Below are positions 42,020 through 55,150 of a stretch of 64,000 nt of DNA, one piece after another. The stretch is from Siphonodentalium dalli (lineage: Eukaryota > Mollusca > Scaphopoda > Gadilida > Siphonodentaliidae), in assembly GCA_032622095.1 (NCBI GenBank), contig CP136066.1, positions 144,861,559 through 144,925,558 on the forward strand. Reading direction: 5' to 3'. The notes beneath the pieces are model-generated. The model saw only the letters and a list, made by a program, of their open reading frames with translations. It did not search any database and was not told where the DNA came from. Positions within the stretch are counted from its first letter, which is position 1; every line of letters starts with the position of its first letter. The position numbers and the translations under genes are program-made.

Positions 42020-42560
42020 CCTAACATCTAGTGGTCTAACTCCATACAAATGGACACGGCTACGGGCAAGAGACCACGACACATCGAGCTGACCAACGTT
42101 GTTCGGCCGGTGTGTGTGAGAAAATTTTGAAATTTGAACAAGAAAATTGCAAATCCTAGCATCCAGACTGGCCTCAACTAAAGCTTTCCTATAGTGTTGG
42201 AAATTTCAAACGTCATACACCCCCTCAGGTTGGAAAATTCTCCAATTGATGACCACAAGTTTTACCAAATGTAGTAAAATAATGTTAAACTTATTAGCAT
42301 TTTTGTATTGGCCACAGGGGAGAGACAATGCCACACCGGGCCGACCATGGTTCGGCCCGGTGTGCGAATTTTTTTTTTTAATCTGAACAAGAAAATAGCA
42401 AAATCCTAGCATCTAGACTAGCGTCAAGCATTCTTCGAGTTGGAAATTTCAAACCTGACACCCCACTTAGGTTGGAAAATTTACAACTGATGACAATTCC
42501 AAAGTTGCTTGCCCCTACATACGGGGTTGGTTCTGCCATCGCCGAACACGTACCAGACCA
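42020..42560. repeat. Two diverged 250-bp direct units
   Basis: Units starting near 42,050 and 42,310 share CGGCCSGGTGTG, AACAAGAAAAT, GCAAATCCTAGCATC and AGGTTGGAAAAT. No coding content. Confidence 0.55.
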
Positions 42561-43305
42561 AACCAATGAGACTATAGTATGATAATTAAACAAACTCAAC
42601 CAAGAACAATGCAGTTTCAGTGTGCTATAAGCCTTCTGCGTATGTTGGCACCGTTAGGTTTCAACAGAAGGCGAAAAATAAGCACAATGTCACACAGAAA
42701 CCTATCAAAATAACTATATTAATAAATTATTGTCACTACACGCTTTAAGAAACAATCGCTACGTTCTATTTGATAGTTGTATTGCATCATTACATAAATC
42801 ATTGAATTTATCGCCTTGGACCATTAAAGAGCGTTCAACATGAATTATTTCCCGATATGGTTAAAATAAAGAGCGTTAGTTTACACGTAGGCCAATCACT
42901 TCGTCTTTCCACAGTGTATCGTTACGCTCAAGCAAGAATGATAAATTCGAGACTGAATCTTTGTAGTTTAATGAAACCTATTAAATAGCGTTTAATTAAA
43001 CGGAATTTCATCATGATATAAGAAATACGTTTTACATTGTCCATATTTATGTAAATATATTATCTGATGGCGTGGCAATTATATAATCGTTCATTATATA
43101 TACATATATGTACTAAAAACAACTGTTATCTGTATCACTTTGCCCATATACAGAGTCCCGTGGTCACAATTACCTTTATAAAGTACGTCAGACCCCTCCC
43201 ATATTCAGGGCGCTGTAGAAAATTTTCCCCAAAGCGGATTTTAGCGGATTTTGGATATGTTATACACGAAGGTATCCTCTTTCCAACGATACCAAATTTA
43301 GCTTG
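42561..43305. other. Unassigned stretch with two AAAGAGCGTT motifs
   Basis: AT-rich. The decamer AAAGAGCGTT occurs at 42,826 and 42,868 outside any repeat I could delimit. Confidence 0.35.
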
Positions 43306-43309
43306 TTAA

Positions 43310-43799
43310 AGGCACGTGAGGCCTTAGTTGTCGAAAATATTCATATTTGTTCCACTCACCGTAAACAGAAAAACATTAAAATGCATACAGTTTCGTTCAT
43401 ATATACCATGACCATCGCGTAAACAGCATGTTATCATAAATACTATATTTTACCTAAGCAAGAGTCTGATTGTGTTACAGAAGACAGCACAATACTACTG
43501 GCTAATCACACAAAAATTGCATAAACGCTCTTTATTAGTTCCATATCAGGAATTCACCAACAAAGAACGCTCTTTATGTTTACCATCATAATATAAACAA
43601 ACACCAGAAAAGTAACTTTTTATGCTTTTGTTTACATAACAATGGTCAAAAATATGATAATAACATACTGTTTATGCGATATTTCTTGTTTGTATACGGA
43701 CAAAGTCTGTCTACATTTTTATGTTCTTTCTGTTTGTGGCGGTTTTTGACGGGTGGAAATATTTTCACAGGATACCCACCGCCAAGGCCAACCGTACCT
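43310..43799. mobile_element. TTAA-type MITE (AGGCACGTGAGGCC), copy 1, 490 bp
   Basis: Left terminus AGGCACGTGAGGCC and right terminus GGCCAACCGTACCT are partial complements, flanked by TTAA on both sides (43,306-43,309; 43,800-43,803). It contains two AACGCTCTTT motifs and no transposase. Confidence 0.8.
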
Positions 43800-43803
43800 T
43801 TAA

Positions 43804-45440
43804 GAAATTTTTCCGGGTAGGTCCTATATTTCAGCTCCGACAGCCAGACTATGTAGTGTACACACAAGATACTAGGTACAGTTATCTGTGGTCAGGTTGG
43901 CCTCAGAATGTTTTGATTATTTGGTCCCTTCTAATACTAAGTAAACCTTCGTGAAATTTTTAACTGCGCTGGCCCACCTGGGTTGGATAACCACTTGGTA
44001 TGTAAATATATTATAATGAACTCTAAAGACAAATAAACCACATAAACTTCAGTAAGTAAAATAAAATATCACATTACCACTATCTGTGGTATCAAACTGA
44101 AATTCAACTCTCCAAGTCTGATATGAAACTGAAATAATGTGTAATATAAATGTAGAACATGCCTGTTCTCTAATCTATAAACATGTTTCTGGCACAAAGT
44201 TACTAATACTATAAAAGACAAAAGTGCTACAGTGTTACATACCCAACTATTAATGAACAGACATTCACATGGATCTCTATCAGTCTCAACAGCATTTTCT
44301 TAGTAAAACATGACTGTCTTTCACTTGTGAAATAATGAGATATTATTTATTTATATGCGCTATTCTACAACCATTTAGCTATTGTTAATATTAAAATGAT
44401 CCATCTAACCACGTACACTGCATATTGTAAAACAGGCAAGAAACAGTTTGATATGTGTCTAGTCTGAAATACTTGGGTAATTTTGTACCAGAAAATGTAA
44501 CCAAAGTTTCTTGTTAAACTCATTCATTTCTTAATCCAGATTAGATAAAGATTTTGTAAGTCACTTTGCACAACGATAATTGAAACTTCACCTGAGTTTA
44601 AATTAACTTAAATAATTCTTCAATCAGCTTTAACGTTTTTCAAAATTCAATTTAGAAATGTCAGTTGAACGACATCGATGATAAAATGAAAATGAATATA
44701 TCTGATACATTTTGCATCGAAAGTCACTGCTATATATATACATCTGCCTCCATTAAATCCAATAAGATCGGAGTGGATCGTTCATAGGAAACTATATTAA
44801 TACCACCAGTCAAAACACTTATAAGGACACACTTCCAATGGAAATATATAGGACATACACTTTATGAAATACTGCATAACAAAAAGAGCTGAACTGTCTC
44901 AGCACAAGCAATACACTCATATGAGATTTAAAACATTTATATAGAAAACCCTATCTCAACCTGGGCAGCATATCATTTTCCGGTGTGTCAGGGTGTGTTG
45001 TGTGTTTACAACTTCACTTTAACTAGCAACTTAAAAATATATATAAAGTAAACACGAGTGCATTTCATGGATAAAAGCAAATTACACAAAGTCCAGTGCA
45101 AAGTCTGGAATAAATAATTAGAAAAAATATTTTTTTAAAGTTGTTTCACTGGTTGTGTCAGCTGGTTGTGTTGAGTTTTTCATGATAAATGTTTTTAATC
45201 TCATGAGTGTATTGCTTGTGCTCATAGTTATTATTTATTAGTATTGAGTTTAACTGGTGGCGAAAGTACACCTAAGTTGGATGATGCTTGAAAAAACAGA
45301 ATGGTCAAATTACGAATGACTGATAATTATTATATATGTTCATTCTAATTTAACCATTCTCTGTTTCTCAACATCAGCCACCTTCACTGGACATTCTACA
45401 CCCTGATGTTTTTGCCTACTGGCTCTCCAGCTTGATAAAT
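43804..45440. other. Unassigned AT-rich stretch
   Basis: About 1.6 kb with no ORF over 80 codons and no repeat match. A weak hairpin lies near 45,297-45,365 (ACAGAATGGT / ACCATTCTCTGT). Confidence 0.35.
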
Positions 45441-45454
45441 TTCATTCAAATGTG

Positions 45455-45605
45455 ACTGGAAAGGGGGGGGGGGTCCCAAAAACCATGAGTGGAAAAAATA
45501 ATATTTGTTTTTCACAAAGAGGGGGGGGGGGGTGGGGGTCCAAAGTGCTGCAAAAAAAAATATTCAGCGTTGTGCATGCAAATTTTTTCCTGGCCCCCCC
45601 CTGCT
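45455..45605. repeat. G-run / C-run block
   Basis: Two G-runs of about 12 and a C-run flank TTTTTCACAAAG and AAATTTTTTCCTGG words, resembling the blocks at 8605, 11,386 and 26,120. Confidence 0.4.
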
Positions 45606-46499
45606 TTGTATAGACATTTTTGTTGGTTCATCCCTCGTAATTGTCAAGTTTTGTATCTGTGTATATATATATATGGGACAAGATTGAACATCAGAGCAGC
45701 CTTCTGATAATTAAAAAAATAGCACTTACGCATCTGTCCTTTGATGTGTTGCTCCAGGCGGAACACAAAAAAAAACCCGAACCCCATCCGATTGGGCTAG
45801 TATGCAACTGTCTCCGGGTGTGGAAGACTTTTGATCGATCCTGGTGATATTGGGATGGGGTATCATGAAGAGTTTCGATCAGTACCACCGTGCAGTATGT
45901 GAACCACGATTCTGCGGCACACAAGAATCCAACCAAAGAATAAAATATGTAACCTCTGGCAGATCCGCGCATATTGCATCCAAAATGTTACACACAGCAC
46001 TCTGAGCACTGGCAATCGCATTTGCGTCCCTTTCCGCGATATTTCCGCTCCAAACAGCGTGAATATTAAGAGTCGAAGAACACGCATGTGCAAATATTAA
46101 CGTAGGCAGATTGGGCGGAGGGTATATCAGAGTGAACTACAGGCCGCTGTGATTGTGTTGGGGAGGTACGTGTTTTAGGGGAGGGGGTAGGGTGCGATTA
46201 TTACTAGCTGCATATAGTTATATGAAAAGGATTCCTATTGTGGAAACGTTCAGATACTAAGTTCAACATTGTCGTATTATCTGGACATTTCCCGCTCAAA
46301 TGGAACTATACATAGTTATTACCAATCAATAGCGTTAACCAATCGATCTTGAACAATCGAGCGGACAGAATGAAAGGTTATACCCCAACTCGTGTCGCAT
46401 CATAAACCAATAGTCTAAATAATATGTCGCACATAGCCATGCGGTGTTCCTTTTGAACGCCCACGTTGAAATACGAAACAAAGGCGCGCAATTAGTATC

Positions 46500-46907
46500 T
46501 TACACAGAAATGTGTCGAACACGCTGTGGTATCGGACGCCAGCCCGGATGGAGTGCAGCTTGGAAATTTGAATAAAGAAATGCTTGGTGGTGTATCGTTT
46601 GACTATATTACTGAAGTATTGCCATCTTGGGATAGAATTGCGAGGCAACATGCTGGGTTTTCCGACGTCAATTGGATTGAAGTGCTGCGTTATATTCAAC
46701 GCAATTACAAAACTGTCGGTACTGATGACGTATTATTTCCAGTTTCGAGGAGACACCATCTACGAACAGGGACGAGCCTATAGAGAGTCTCAGTTGCATG
46801 TGGGCTTCGGGCGTCTCACTTATAATATCCAACCCAAATGCACACCCATTGTAGGCATTGTAGACAAACATTTCCAACATTGGGAAACTTTGTATACCAT
46901 CCCTTGA
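46500..46907 (+). other. Unrecognised coding-like fragment in two frames
   Basis: A frame open from about 46,496 to 46,783 (ORF from GTG 46,526) reads as a well-mixed protein, with WDRIARQHAGF and WIEVLRYIQRN. At about 46,740 protein-like sequence appears to pass into the next frame (46,584-46,907) with YRESQLHVGFGRLTYNIQP and a stop near 46,905. Codon composition looks more protein-like than the AT-rich surroundings. I do not recognise the family. A decayed gene or captured sequence with one frameshift fits; chance is not excluded. Confidence 0.3.
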
Positions 46908-46929
46908 GTTGGATTGTTCCATGATACAG

Positions 46930-47660
46930 GATATACAAGAAAATATTCACGGATACAAGGTTGAACATTTCTGGAACTCGACATACACCTCGTGAACGCG
47001 CACTCTGACACCATGCATCCAACGCAAGCTTCTTCCATGGGCTACTGGGGATCCACCCCCCCCCCCAACTTAAAAAACAAGAAAATACTGGGATTAGGCA
47101 GAACAAGGGTGTAGAATGTTTTTTTTTGCTGTAAATTCACGTGGAATAGAAATCAAGATAACGTAATGAACACAACCCGAAGTTTCAGAAAATCTAGAGA
47201 AATCGCACAACATCTACCAATAAAACTCATTTATAAAGGTTCAACATACATATCCACATGTGAACCACATACTGAATCACGACTTACTATATATGTGACA
47301 CCACAGGGTCGTGTCGTTAAAACGAGTAAAATTAAATAAACAAATATATCAATTTAAAACGAGCACGCAACTTTAAAATTTGCATCGCTAAACAATACAT
47401 TATCTTTATCAGATGCCTCCTCACTTCTAACGGCCATCATTCACAAACTCCTGAACCGATTATTAAAATGCCAACGCCCATCGATAGGGTAAAATCTATA
47501 TTTTCCAATTACATCTATAATACACAATTCTATGATAATCTGTTAAAAAACTATGAAAACAGACACTGAACACAAAATAAGGGGAAATATATCGCCCATT
47601 TCAAAGTAATTAATTATCGATACTCCACCCCCTCCACATTTTGTACAAAATATCATCATG
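46930..47660. other. Unassigned stretch
   Basis: Contains a C-run near 47,056 and otherwise unique AT-rich DNA. Confidence 0.3.
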
Positions 47661-47671
47661 ACATTATTGTA

Positions 47672-47884
47672 CAGTAATGCCCAAAGTAATTGAGCACTTA
47701 ACCACAGCAGAATTATGGGTAATTTTTCAAGATTTAGTCGGAAATATGGCTTGTGACCATTCATCGGAAAGCTCTCGTCGAGAGCTTTCCGATGAATGGC
47801 AACAGGCCATATTTCCGACTAAATCCTGAAAAATTACCCATAGTTCTGCTGTGGTTAAGTGCTCAATTACTTTGGGCATTACTG
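47672..47884. mobile_element. TA-flanked foldback element, 213 bp
   Basis: Near-perfect palindrome: CAGTAATGCCCAAAGTAATT pairs with its complement at the other end, with the axis at GAGAGCTTTCC / GGAAAGCTCTC near 47,777. TA flanks each side. Same family as the element at the giant palindrome's axis. Confidence 0.85.
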
Positions 47885-48266
47885 TATAGACATATATAAT
47901 ATTAATCTCCCCAAATCAATCATATATTTGAATCCAAGTCTGCACTCTTTTCCTATATTTAACAATAATTACGAAGCGACTTCTGAGTACATAAATTAAG
48001 CGTGATGCCGGTTTAACCAATCACCGATCAATATACTCAGTGCGTGCTCGTCAATACATGTAGGTCATTGAGTTCATGTTCAATGTAAAAACTAATTTGA
48101 AATTAATGCTGAAATATGGGAGTGTCCACTTGGAATGAAATGTGCGATTGATTTCGGGATATGGTTTTCTCCAAATTTGTCGACATGAATGTCCAGGTAT
48201 TGTTTATAAGAGTTCATTAGAATTGTTCCTCATTCCAATTTAGCTCATCTTGACGAATTCAAGTTT

Positions 48267-48676
48267 ACAGGGATGTGTCGGTACAGCCCTTCTACGATAC
48301 GATACGTATCACAATTTTTGCTCACGATACGATACGATATGCATATCGCAAATCACTTTAGACTTAAACACTTATTGAAATTTAAACTCGTATATAGTGA
48401 CGAATTGTGGCCTTGAATTGTATAATGATTTCTCATTTCAAGTATTATGCAACATACCATGCGCTTATATAGTCACACTGAACCAATTGATTTTATATTT
48501 AGCTTTAGTTGGATACTATACTCACAGCCACTGAGGAACTTTACATACATGTGTATACGTAGTCGACAAAGTATAGCAAAATATGGGAATAAGCGCATCG
48601 TAATACATGTACTTCTATTAAAACATATCGCTATACAATTTATCAGAACGAATCGCGATTAATCGTCACACATCTA
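48267..48676. mobile_element. Possible hAT-like MITE
   Basis: Begins CAGGGATGTGTCGGTACAG, a hAT-style CAGGG start. The interior holds ACGATACGATAC words and the end CGTCACACATCT is a partial complement. No clear 8-bp duplication is seen. Confidence 0.35.
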
Positions 48677-48679
48677 TTT

Positions 48680-50060
48680 CCATGGGTTAGCGTCCGTCGT
48701 CGGTCCACGCGTCCGCCCATTCTTCTGTCAACAATTTCCATCGCCACACCCTACATGCCACATCCATCATTCAGTCGTCACCAAGCTTCATATGGATAAT
48801 TGGGGTGACCTCTAGATGGATGGGAACCATCGAAATTTTACGAAAAGCAATGCCGCCAGCCGCCATCTTAAATTAACATTTTAATTCATTGGCACACCCT
48901 GCATCCAACATTTAACAAGGCCGCCGGCAGCCACATTGGATTTGACTCTATGCATGACTAAATCATTTGGCACATGCATTATACCGATCACACCACTAAA
49001 TGGAGCTGTCGAATGTCTCCGAATATTGTTTGAAAACATGGCCGCAGGCAGGCATCTTGGATTTTACTCTGTGCACGACAAAATACTTTAGCAAATTATA
49101 CCGATCACATCCCTCATCCAATCGGCACAAAACTACACACGGATCTTCGGGGCGACCACTAAATGGGAGTCGTCGAATGTCTCCGAATTTTGTTAGAAAA
49201 CATGGCCGCCAGCGACCATCTTGGATTTTACTCTTTACATGACTAAATCCTTCGGCACCACATCCCTTATCAGATCGTCACAAAACTTTATGTGGAACTT
49301 CTAGATGGGAACCATAAAATGTTTTCGAAATTCGTTTATAAAACATTGCCGCCAGCATCCATCTTTCATTTTGAATTCATCGGAGCACCCAGCGTAATGT
49401 TTTAAAAATACACAGCCCTGTTTAGGATTAGCTCTAGAAGGAGAATGTCGAATTTCAAATACTTTTCGATGAAAAACATGGCCGCAGGCAGCCATCTTTG
49501 GGCTAATTCTTCGTGTGAATAAATTCGGCACGCCACATAAGATGCATCCGTAATCCGATTGTCAACAAACTTTTTCTGGATCTTCGTGGCGACGTCTATA
49601 TGGGAGCTATAGACCATTGCAGAATTCTTTGGAAAACTTGGCCATATTGGACTTCACATTATAAGCCATCGACACACCCGGCAACCCACATTTTTCTAAG
49701 AAATAGTTTGAAAATTTACAGGCATGTTTGTGATCTCCTCCAGACGGGGGCTATTGAAGTTGAACTATTTTCAATGAAAAACATCATAGCTGCGGGCAGC
49801 TCTCTGGAATTTCATTATGTGTATGACTAAATTCATCGGCACAGCCTATAGGCCATACCCGACATCCGATCGTAACCAAACTTCACATTTATTTTCAGGG
49901 TGTCATTCAATAACTTATTTGAATTAGTTATTGAATTTTTCCGCATTTCGTTGGAAAATATTGCCGCCAGCAGCCATCTTGGAATTCACATTTGAATCCA
50001 CCGATACACACTGCAATCCACATTTCTTGGATAAATGCTTGAACTGAAAACAATTTCATC
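48680..50060. repeat. Degenerate 170-bp satellite
   Basis: Seven or so diverged units carry AAAACATGGCCGCCAGC, CATCTTGGATTTTACTCT and CTAGATGGGAACCAT words. Boundaries between units are eroded. ORFs here are unit shadows. Confidence 0.65.
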
Positions 50061-50228
50061 TGCACAGTACACTCCCTTCACTAAAACGGTTTGACTGTCC
50101 TTATTCTCTATCGTTCACTTGATTAGTCAGTGCATGGTCAGCATATCATTAACGCCTTTGTCTGAGTTAAGCTACAGTGTCATTCAAAATTTCATCAATT
50201 ATCTCAGGAAGTAGATCATGTCATGAAT

Positions 50229-50700
50229 CTCTACTCTGGCTAACGCCCGTAGAGATCATATTCCATCAGTACAAAACCTGCGAACTTTTTGATGTTCTGA
50301 CCCGTTATGACAGGGAACTTTAGAACATTGAACAAACAAGGCAGGGAATATATTTCTTTGTTAATACGTGTCCTCAATAATCTACTTCACATTGGGGGTG
50401 GTCCAAACTCGAGATTGCATGTTTTTTTCTGTGACTTTTGTGAGCCGATGTCGCAATAAACATTGAATTAATTGCCCAGGAGAAATTCCATAATTTTAAG
50501 CGACGCAAAGTAAAAATAGTGACTTAAATCGTTCAATTTCTAGTTGGGACCTTCACCTGCAGTGAAGTACATTATTAAGGAAAAAAAGTAATAACTAAGA
50601 GATATATTTTTCAACTTTTTTGGTTCCCTGTCAAAACTTCAAAAAGTTCCCATGTTTTGTACTGGTGGAATATGATCTCTACGGGCGTTATCTACTCAGG
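50229..50700. mobile_element. MITE-like element with 80-bp inverted ends
   Basis: The left end (50,229-50,318) and right end (50,623-50,700) are complementary through GCCCGTAGAGATCATATTCC and GTACAAAACVTG, and end in GACAGGGAAC. Target duplication not resolved. Confidence 0.65.
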
Positions 50701-51890
50701 AAGAAGAATCTCAATGCAATATTTTGGCTACAATAGGTACCACGCTGGGGCCACAGTGAGGTGAATATCACATTGCGCAATCAAATGGACCATCCAGTAA
50801 CATACAAATTTTGGCGATGCTGATTCGAACCCCGATAAGCGTGGATTTGTGATCCAATTAGCAAGAGAAAATAGGGAAACCTCAGTCGTGTATCTGGCCA
50901 AGTTTGTCAGTTACTTTTCGGTGTCGGTGTCGTCTACATATAGTGTGGTGATTTCACAGTCAAATTTCCATTTTGTTCGGTATTTCACCCGCCTTTAAAA
51001 TGGTAATGTCTATAGCATATCGTTTGAAATGACAATAAACCAAGAACTAAAACTAAACTAAACTTTGTGTATTTAGACAGAACTATGTTTGAAAAAAAAT
51101 GATGTTCCAACCATGGTTCTCTATTTGTCAGGTAGGCATCTTATGGGATGACGTACTCCTCATTTGTTTTAGATATCAGAAGTTGTGCTTATAAGTGTAA
51201 CTCAGCTTTTATTCTGCCAGCGTGTGTTACAACTTCCATTCCGGTATATGCTTTATCATCTGATCCAAGATATCATATATATGGAAATTGAGAATGAGAA
51301 TGCAGATGATTTTTTTCCCCACAAAATATGGACAGAAGAAAATAAAGAAAGACATCACAAGGAATTATTCTCAAGGATCGTACCGCATCGTACATTAATT
51401 CAGGAATTATGTACAGCTTTCAATATTTATAGCATATGATGTATCAGAAGAAAGGTGTGATATGTAGTTGGCATCACAGACATGATTTTAAGGTTAAATC
51501 AGTCACGAAATCCTGGTACAACTGGTGGAAAAGTTTTTTCCTGCATTTTCCTCTTCCGAAACACGAACCTCCCATGGTATCGGGTCACAGATGGACAAAT
51601 ATTGAACAAAATGTAGGCCTTGAGCCCCCACTTGACTAATGATTTGTGGTTGTTTAATTAATCAGTCTGAAATGTTAAACTCATTCTGGTCGGGGGGAGT
51701 GTCTGCAGAAAAATTCCTTACACAGGGCCGGGGTGGGTGGGTGGGTCGTGGGTCGAGAAAACACGTTTTTTCCGGTGTTTGCAAATTTTGTCCTTTTGGA
51801 TTTTCTTCACCTAATTACAAGGTAATTACCCAAAATGGTGATTGTTTCATTGTGTTACTTTTTTTTACTTTAAACATATTTTATTTGTAT
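50701..51890. other. Unassigned stretch with short ORFs
   Basis: The ORF 51,185-51,439 (84 codons) has an acidic-basic C-terminal half and could be an exon, but I recognise no family and see no strong splice signals. A G-rich run lies near 51,726-51,760. Confidence 0.25.
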
Positions 51891-52117
51891 ATCGAATAAT
51901 ACAAAAGGGGTTGGGGACAAGTTACAAAACTTACTTTGCCCCTCTCCCTGTTTACAATAATATTATTCATACAAAATGTTGAAGGAGAGATTCAAAATCA
52001 TATATAGGTTAAACATATTTACATTTACAAATGAGTGGGTTCGGGGTTTGGGGTGGGAGGTGCCAAAACCGATTTGTGACTAATTTGCTTTTTGTGGCTA
52101 TTCTGAAATGCGTTTGA

Positions 52118-53296
52118 TTATCCGACTTCGAATCGTTTAGTCGCTGTTATATATCGATGGACTATTTTGAAGAGAATTTTGTTTCTTCTATTTGAGATAT
52201 CGGGAATTCCGAGAAGTAAATCATTGATATGTGTAATTTTCAGTCCTTTTTGGTATAATTTTTGACACATTTCCATTCGTTCGGTGTGAAATAGGGGACA
52301 CGCCCAGTGGTAGTGGTAAGTATCTTCGCATGGATTTCCACAATGGCATTGGGGGCTGTCAGAGATATAATTTTGGAACATATCGGAACGTAGGCTGCTG
52401 CATTTGTTACGCAATTTGGCATGGGCGACATTAAGCGTTCTACGACCTGTATAGTAGTATGATGGTGGTTTTACTGTAGGATCTATTAATTCGAGATAAA
52501 ATTTGAAGTCTGCGATAGATTCGGCATCTGTTATTTCTGTGGGTATGTCATTCCACGATTTTAAAGTAGCGGGGAAGAATGATATTTTAAAATGCTCGGT
52601 GTTACAGAAGTAAGAATAGAATTTTCCCAGTTTTCTCAGATTATATCCAGAGACTACAGATGATCTAGGTGTTAGAAGATATTGTAGATATTCGGGGGCA
52701 TCGTCATTTACTATTTTATACATTGCTTGAAGTTTATGGATCTCTCTTCTCTTGCTCAGTGTTGGCCAACCAACTTCATTTAGGAGGTTTATATTGGACA
52801 CTGATCGTGTGAGGCCACTAACTGTTCGGGCGGCATCGCAATGTAATCGGTCGAGCTTCTCGGTTAGGTATTTGGGGGCACAATCCCAGACTACATCGGA
52901 GTAATCAAATAGTGGTAGGATAAAAGTTTTATAAATGCTTTCAAGCGATCTTCGGTCAAGCTGATACTTAAATCTTCGGAGCTGTGCTAAGCGTGAGGCT
53001 ATTCTGTTTTTTATACCATTTAGGTGATTATTCCATTTTAAGTTGGCTTGGAGTTCCAGACCGAGGTGTTTATGTGTTTCAACAAATGAGATTGGATCCT
53101 GTTTAAAGGTTAAGTCGGGGGCTTCCCCAGAAGTTCCCGTTAGTGCATAGGACATACTAATTGTTTTAGAAGGGTTAAAGTTTACTAACCAGTTTTCAGA
53201 CCATTGTGCTATGATTTGGAGGTCACTATTCATGACGCGGCCTAATTCATTTAGGTCATAGTGACTATTTGTTAGACATGTGTCGTCGGCGTACAT
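52118..53296 (-). pseudogene. LINE reverse transcriptase, C-terminal part
   Basis: 392 codons starting at the catalytic YADDT (residues 2-6). The thumb (WLVNFNPSKT, near 38), HLGLELQ near 77, and an arginine-rich connection domain follow. The C-terminal Cys/His motif is near residues 330-345 (CHCGNPCEDTYHYHWACP). The in-frame sequence continues upstream through GPFLFLVYINDLP to the stop codon at 53,366. The ATG is therefore not a natural start. Confidence 0.8.
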
Positions 53297-53549
53297 TCTC
53301 GTAAAAGAAAGTATGTTGTCTGGTAAATCGTTGATATATACAAGGAAGAGGAAGGGTCCTAAGATTTAGCCCTGTGGTACACCAGCTGGGATGATCTTGT
53401 ATTCAGAAAAGGTGTTATTTACTAAGACTCTTTGTTGCCGTTTATGAAGGTAGTCCTCTATCCATCTCAATGTTCTCCCGCGAACTCCATAATTATATAG
53501 CTTATATAACAGTCCCCTATGCCAAACTCTCTCGAAGGCTTTGGAAATA
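53297..53549 (-). pseudogene. LINE reverse transcriptase, finger/palm segment
   Basis: In the same frame as the C-terminal part, the complement reads CDISKAFERVW near 53,540, then YLHKRQQRV and AGVPQG, and is cut by TAA at 53,366-53,368 where a serine codon is usual. One base change would explain the stop. Confidence 0.75.
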
Positions 53550-54101
53550 TCACAGTAAACAGAGCATGTATATAGTCCTTATTTGTTTTAGTACAAGTTT
53601 TTCAAACGCTTTCCCAAGACAAGGACGCAGGGAGATGGGTCGATAGTTTTTTGTGTCGGCTGGGTCATCTTTTTTGAAAATTGGAACAACGTTAGCCTTT
53701 TTCCAGGTAGATGGAAACTTTGCGTTGTTGAAGGATTTATTGAAAATTATTGACAGAGGATATGCTATTGATTCAGCTGTTGAATTTAACATTTTCGCAC
53801 TTATTCCATCATGACCATGGGCTTTATTCAGTTTGAGCGATGTTAATACAGAAATGATCTCATCCTGCGTAAATTCCAATTCCGTTAGTTCTTTTTCACA
53901 ACGCGATTTGAATGGTGGTAATTTATGGGATGAATCGTTAATCGAAGAATTGGAAATGAAACTTTTATTCAGCAGGTTGGCTTTGTCCAGATCGTCTGTT
54001 ACGTAGAGTTTTCCGTTTATATCAACCGTGTTTCTCGTGTTGGGGAAAGAGCTTGGAGTAGATAGGGGTGGGATACAATTTGTTTTCTTTTTACATAGCA
54101 A
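53550..54101 (-). pseudogene. LINE reverse transcriptase, N-terminal part
   Basis: 183 codons with AHGHDGISAKML (near 94), SIIFNKSF, FPSTWKKANVVPIFKKDD and NYRPISL near 155. It ends in the deletion junction after EKLVLKQI. Sequence in the same frame extends upstream to about 54,165 through DFWQLINFL, so the listed start is arbitrary. Confidence 0.8.
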
Positions 54102-54167
54102 GAAATTTATTAATTGCCAAAAATCGCGGGGGGATGATGAGTTTTTAACCCGATTTTCCAGTTTCTC

Positions 54168-54968
54168 TTAAAATTTTACTTTTGCGAACTTTTTCATGTT
54201 ATTAATTTTGTTTCTGGTATTCTTATACTGTTGCCACGTATCAGGGCGATTGTTTTTTAGCGCTTTGTTTCGTAATTTTTCTCTTTTGCGGATTTCTTTT
54301 CTAATGTCGGAATTAAACCAAATTTTGTCTTTTGGGCGTATTGTCACTTTTGACTGTGGGATTGTTTGATTCATGATGGAGAGAAATGTCTCCTGAAAAT
54401 TGTTAACTATAGTATCTATGTCTGGTGCAGATAGGAGATCATCCCAGTTTGTGTTACTAAGCAGGCTATTTGCTCTTTCAAAATTTGCTCTAGTATAATT
54501 CCAAACCGTTCTCTGGAAAGAGGTGGTGGGGGAGTAATCGTATTCTAATGTTACATAAACACCACGGTGGTCTGAGACTCCTGGGTTAATGACGTCGGTG
54601 TCAAGAACGCGGAAGGTATTGCTGATTACAATTGGATCAAGAAGTGTGCTCGATGTATTTGTTATCCTAGTAGGGGCTGTTATCACATTTTTAATACTAT
54701 AAAAATCTATAATTTCTTTAAGTTTGGAAGAGCTATCTAGAAGGTTAGAATTAAAGTCACCTGTAATGATAACATTTTCGGTTATTTCTAAAGCATCTGC
54801 TATTGAGTTATCAAGGTACTCCCAATAGTTTGGATCACAGTATTGTTCTGATCTATAGGACATTCCTAAGAGAATGTGAGTTTTCTTCGAGAAAATATCA
54901 AACCATAATATCGAGGAATCGAATTCTAAATCGTGTCTTCGTCTATGGACTATGTGATTTGCAAACAT
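54168..54968 (-). pseudogene. LINE endonuclease fragment
   Basis: 266 codons covering the C-terminal part of an apurinic-type endonuclease: ITGDFNSNLL (near 69-78), SDHRGV (near 131) and a linker rich in Lys/Arg before the reverse transcriptase. The first 100 residues normally present are missing, consistent with 5' truncation. It ends at a TAA produced by a one-base frameshift. Confidence 0.8.
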
Positions 54969-55150
54969 TTCATTGTGTTATGACCTATGTAACGCATATT
55001 AACATACTAAATATACCAAAAACAGGTCCCATGCAGTGATCAGGTTGGCCAAAGAAAGTTGAAGTGTTTGGTGACTATAATTCAAATCTGTGTCTGTGCG
55101 CATCTACTGTCATTGGTGTATGGTATCACAGCTAAGCGTAATGCTCTTAA

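Larger units (their letters stand above)
51895..54990 (-). mobile_element. Dead Jockey/CR1-type LINE, 5'-truncated
   Basis: Minus strand: partial endonuclease, reverse transcriptase, C-terminal Cys/His motif. Three lesions are visible: a frameshift at about 54,168; an internal deletion near 53,555 that removes the segment between EKLVLKQ and CDISKAF; and a TAA at 53,366-53,368 directly after PQG. ORF1 is absent. The 3' limit is approximate. Confidence 0.8.

Noticed and set aside
48900-49900. Short ORFs repeated at regular intervals
   Set aside because: Shadows of the 170-base degenerate satellite.
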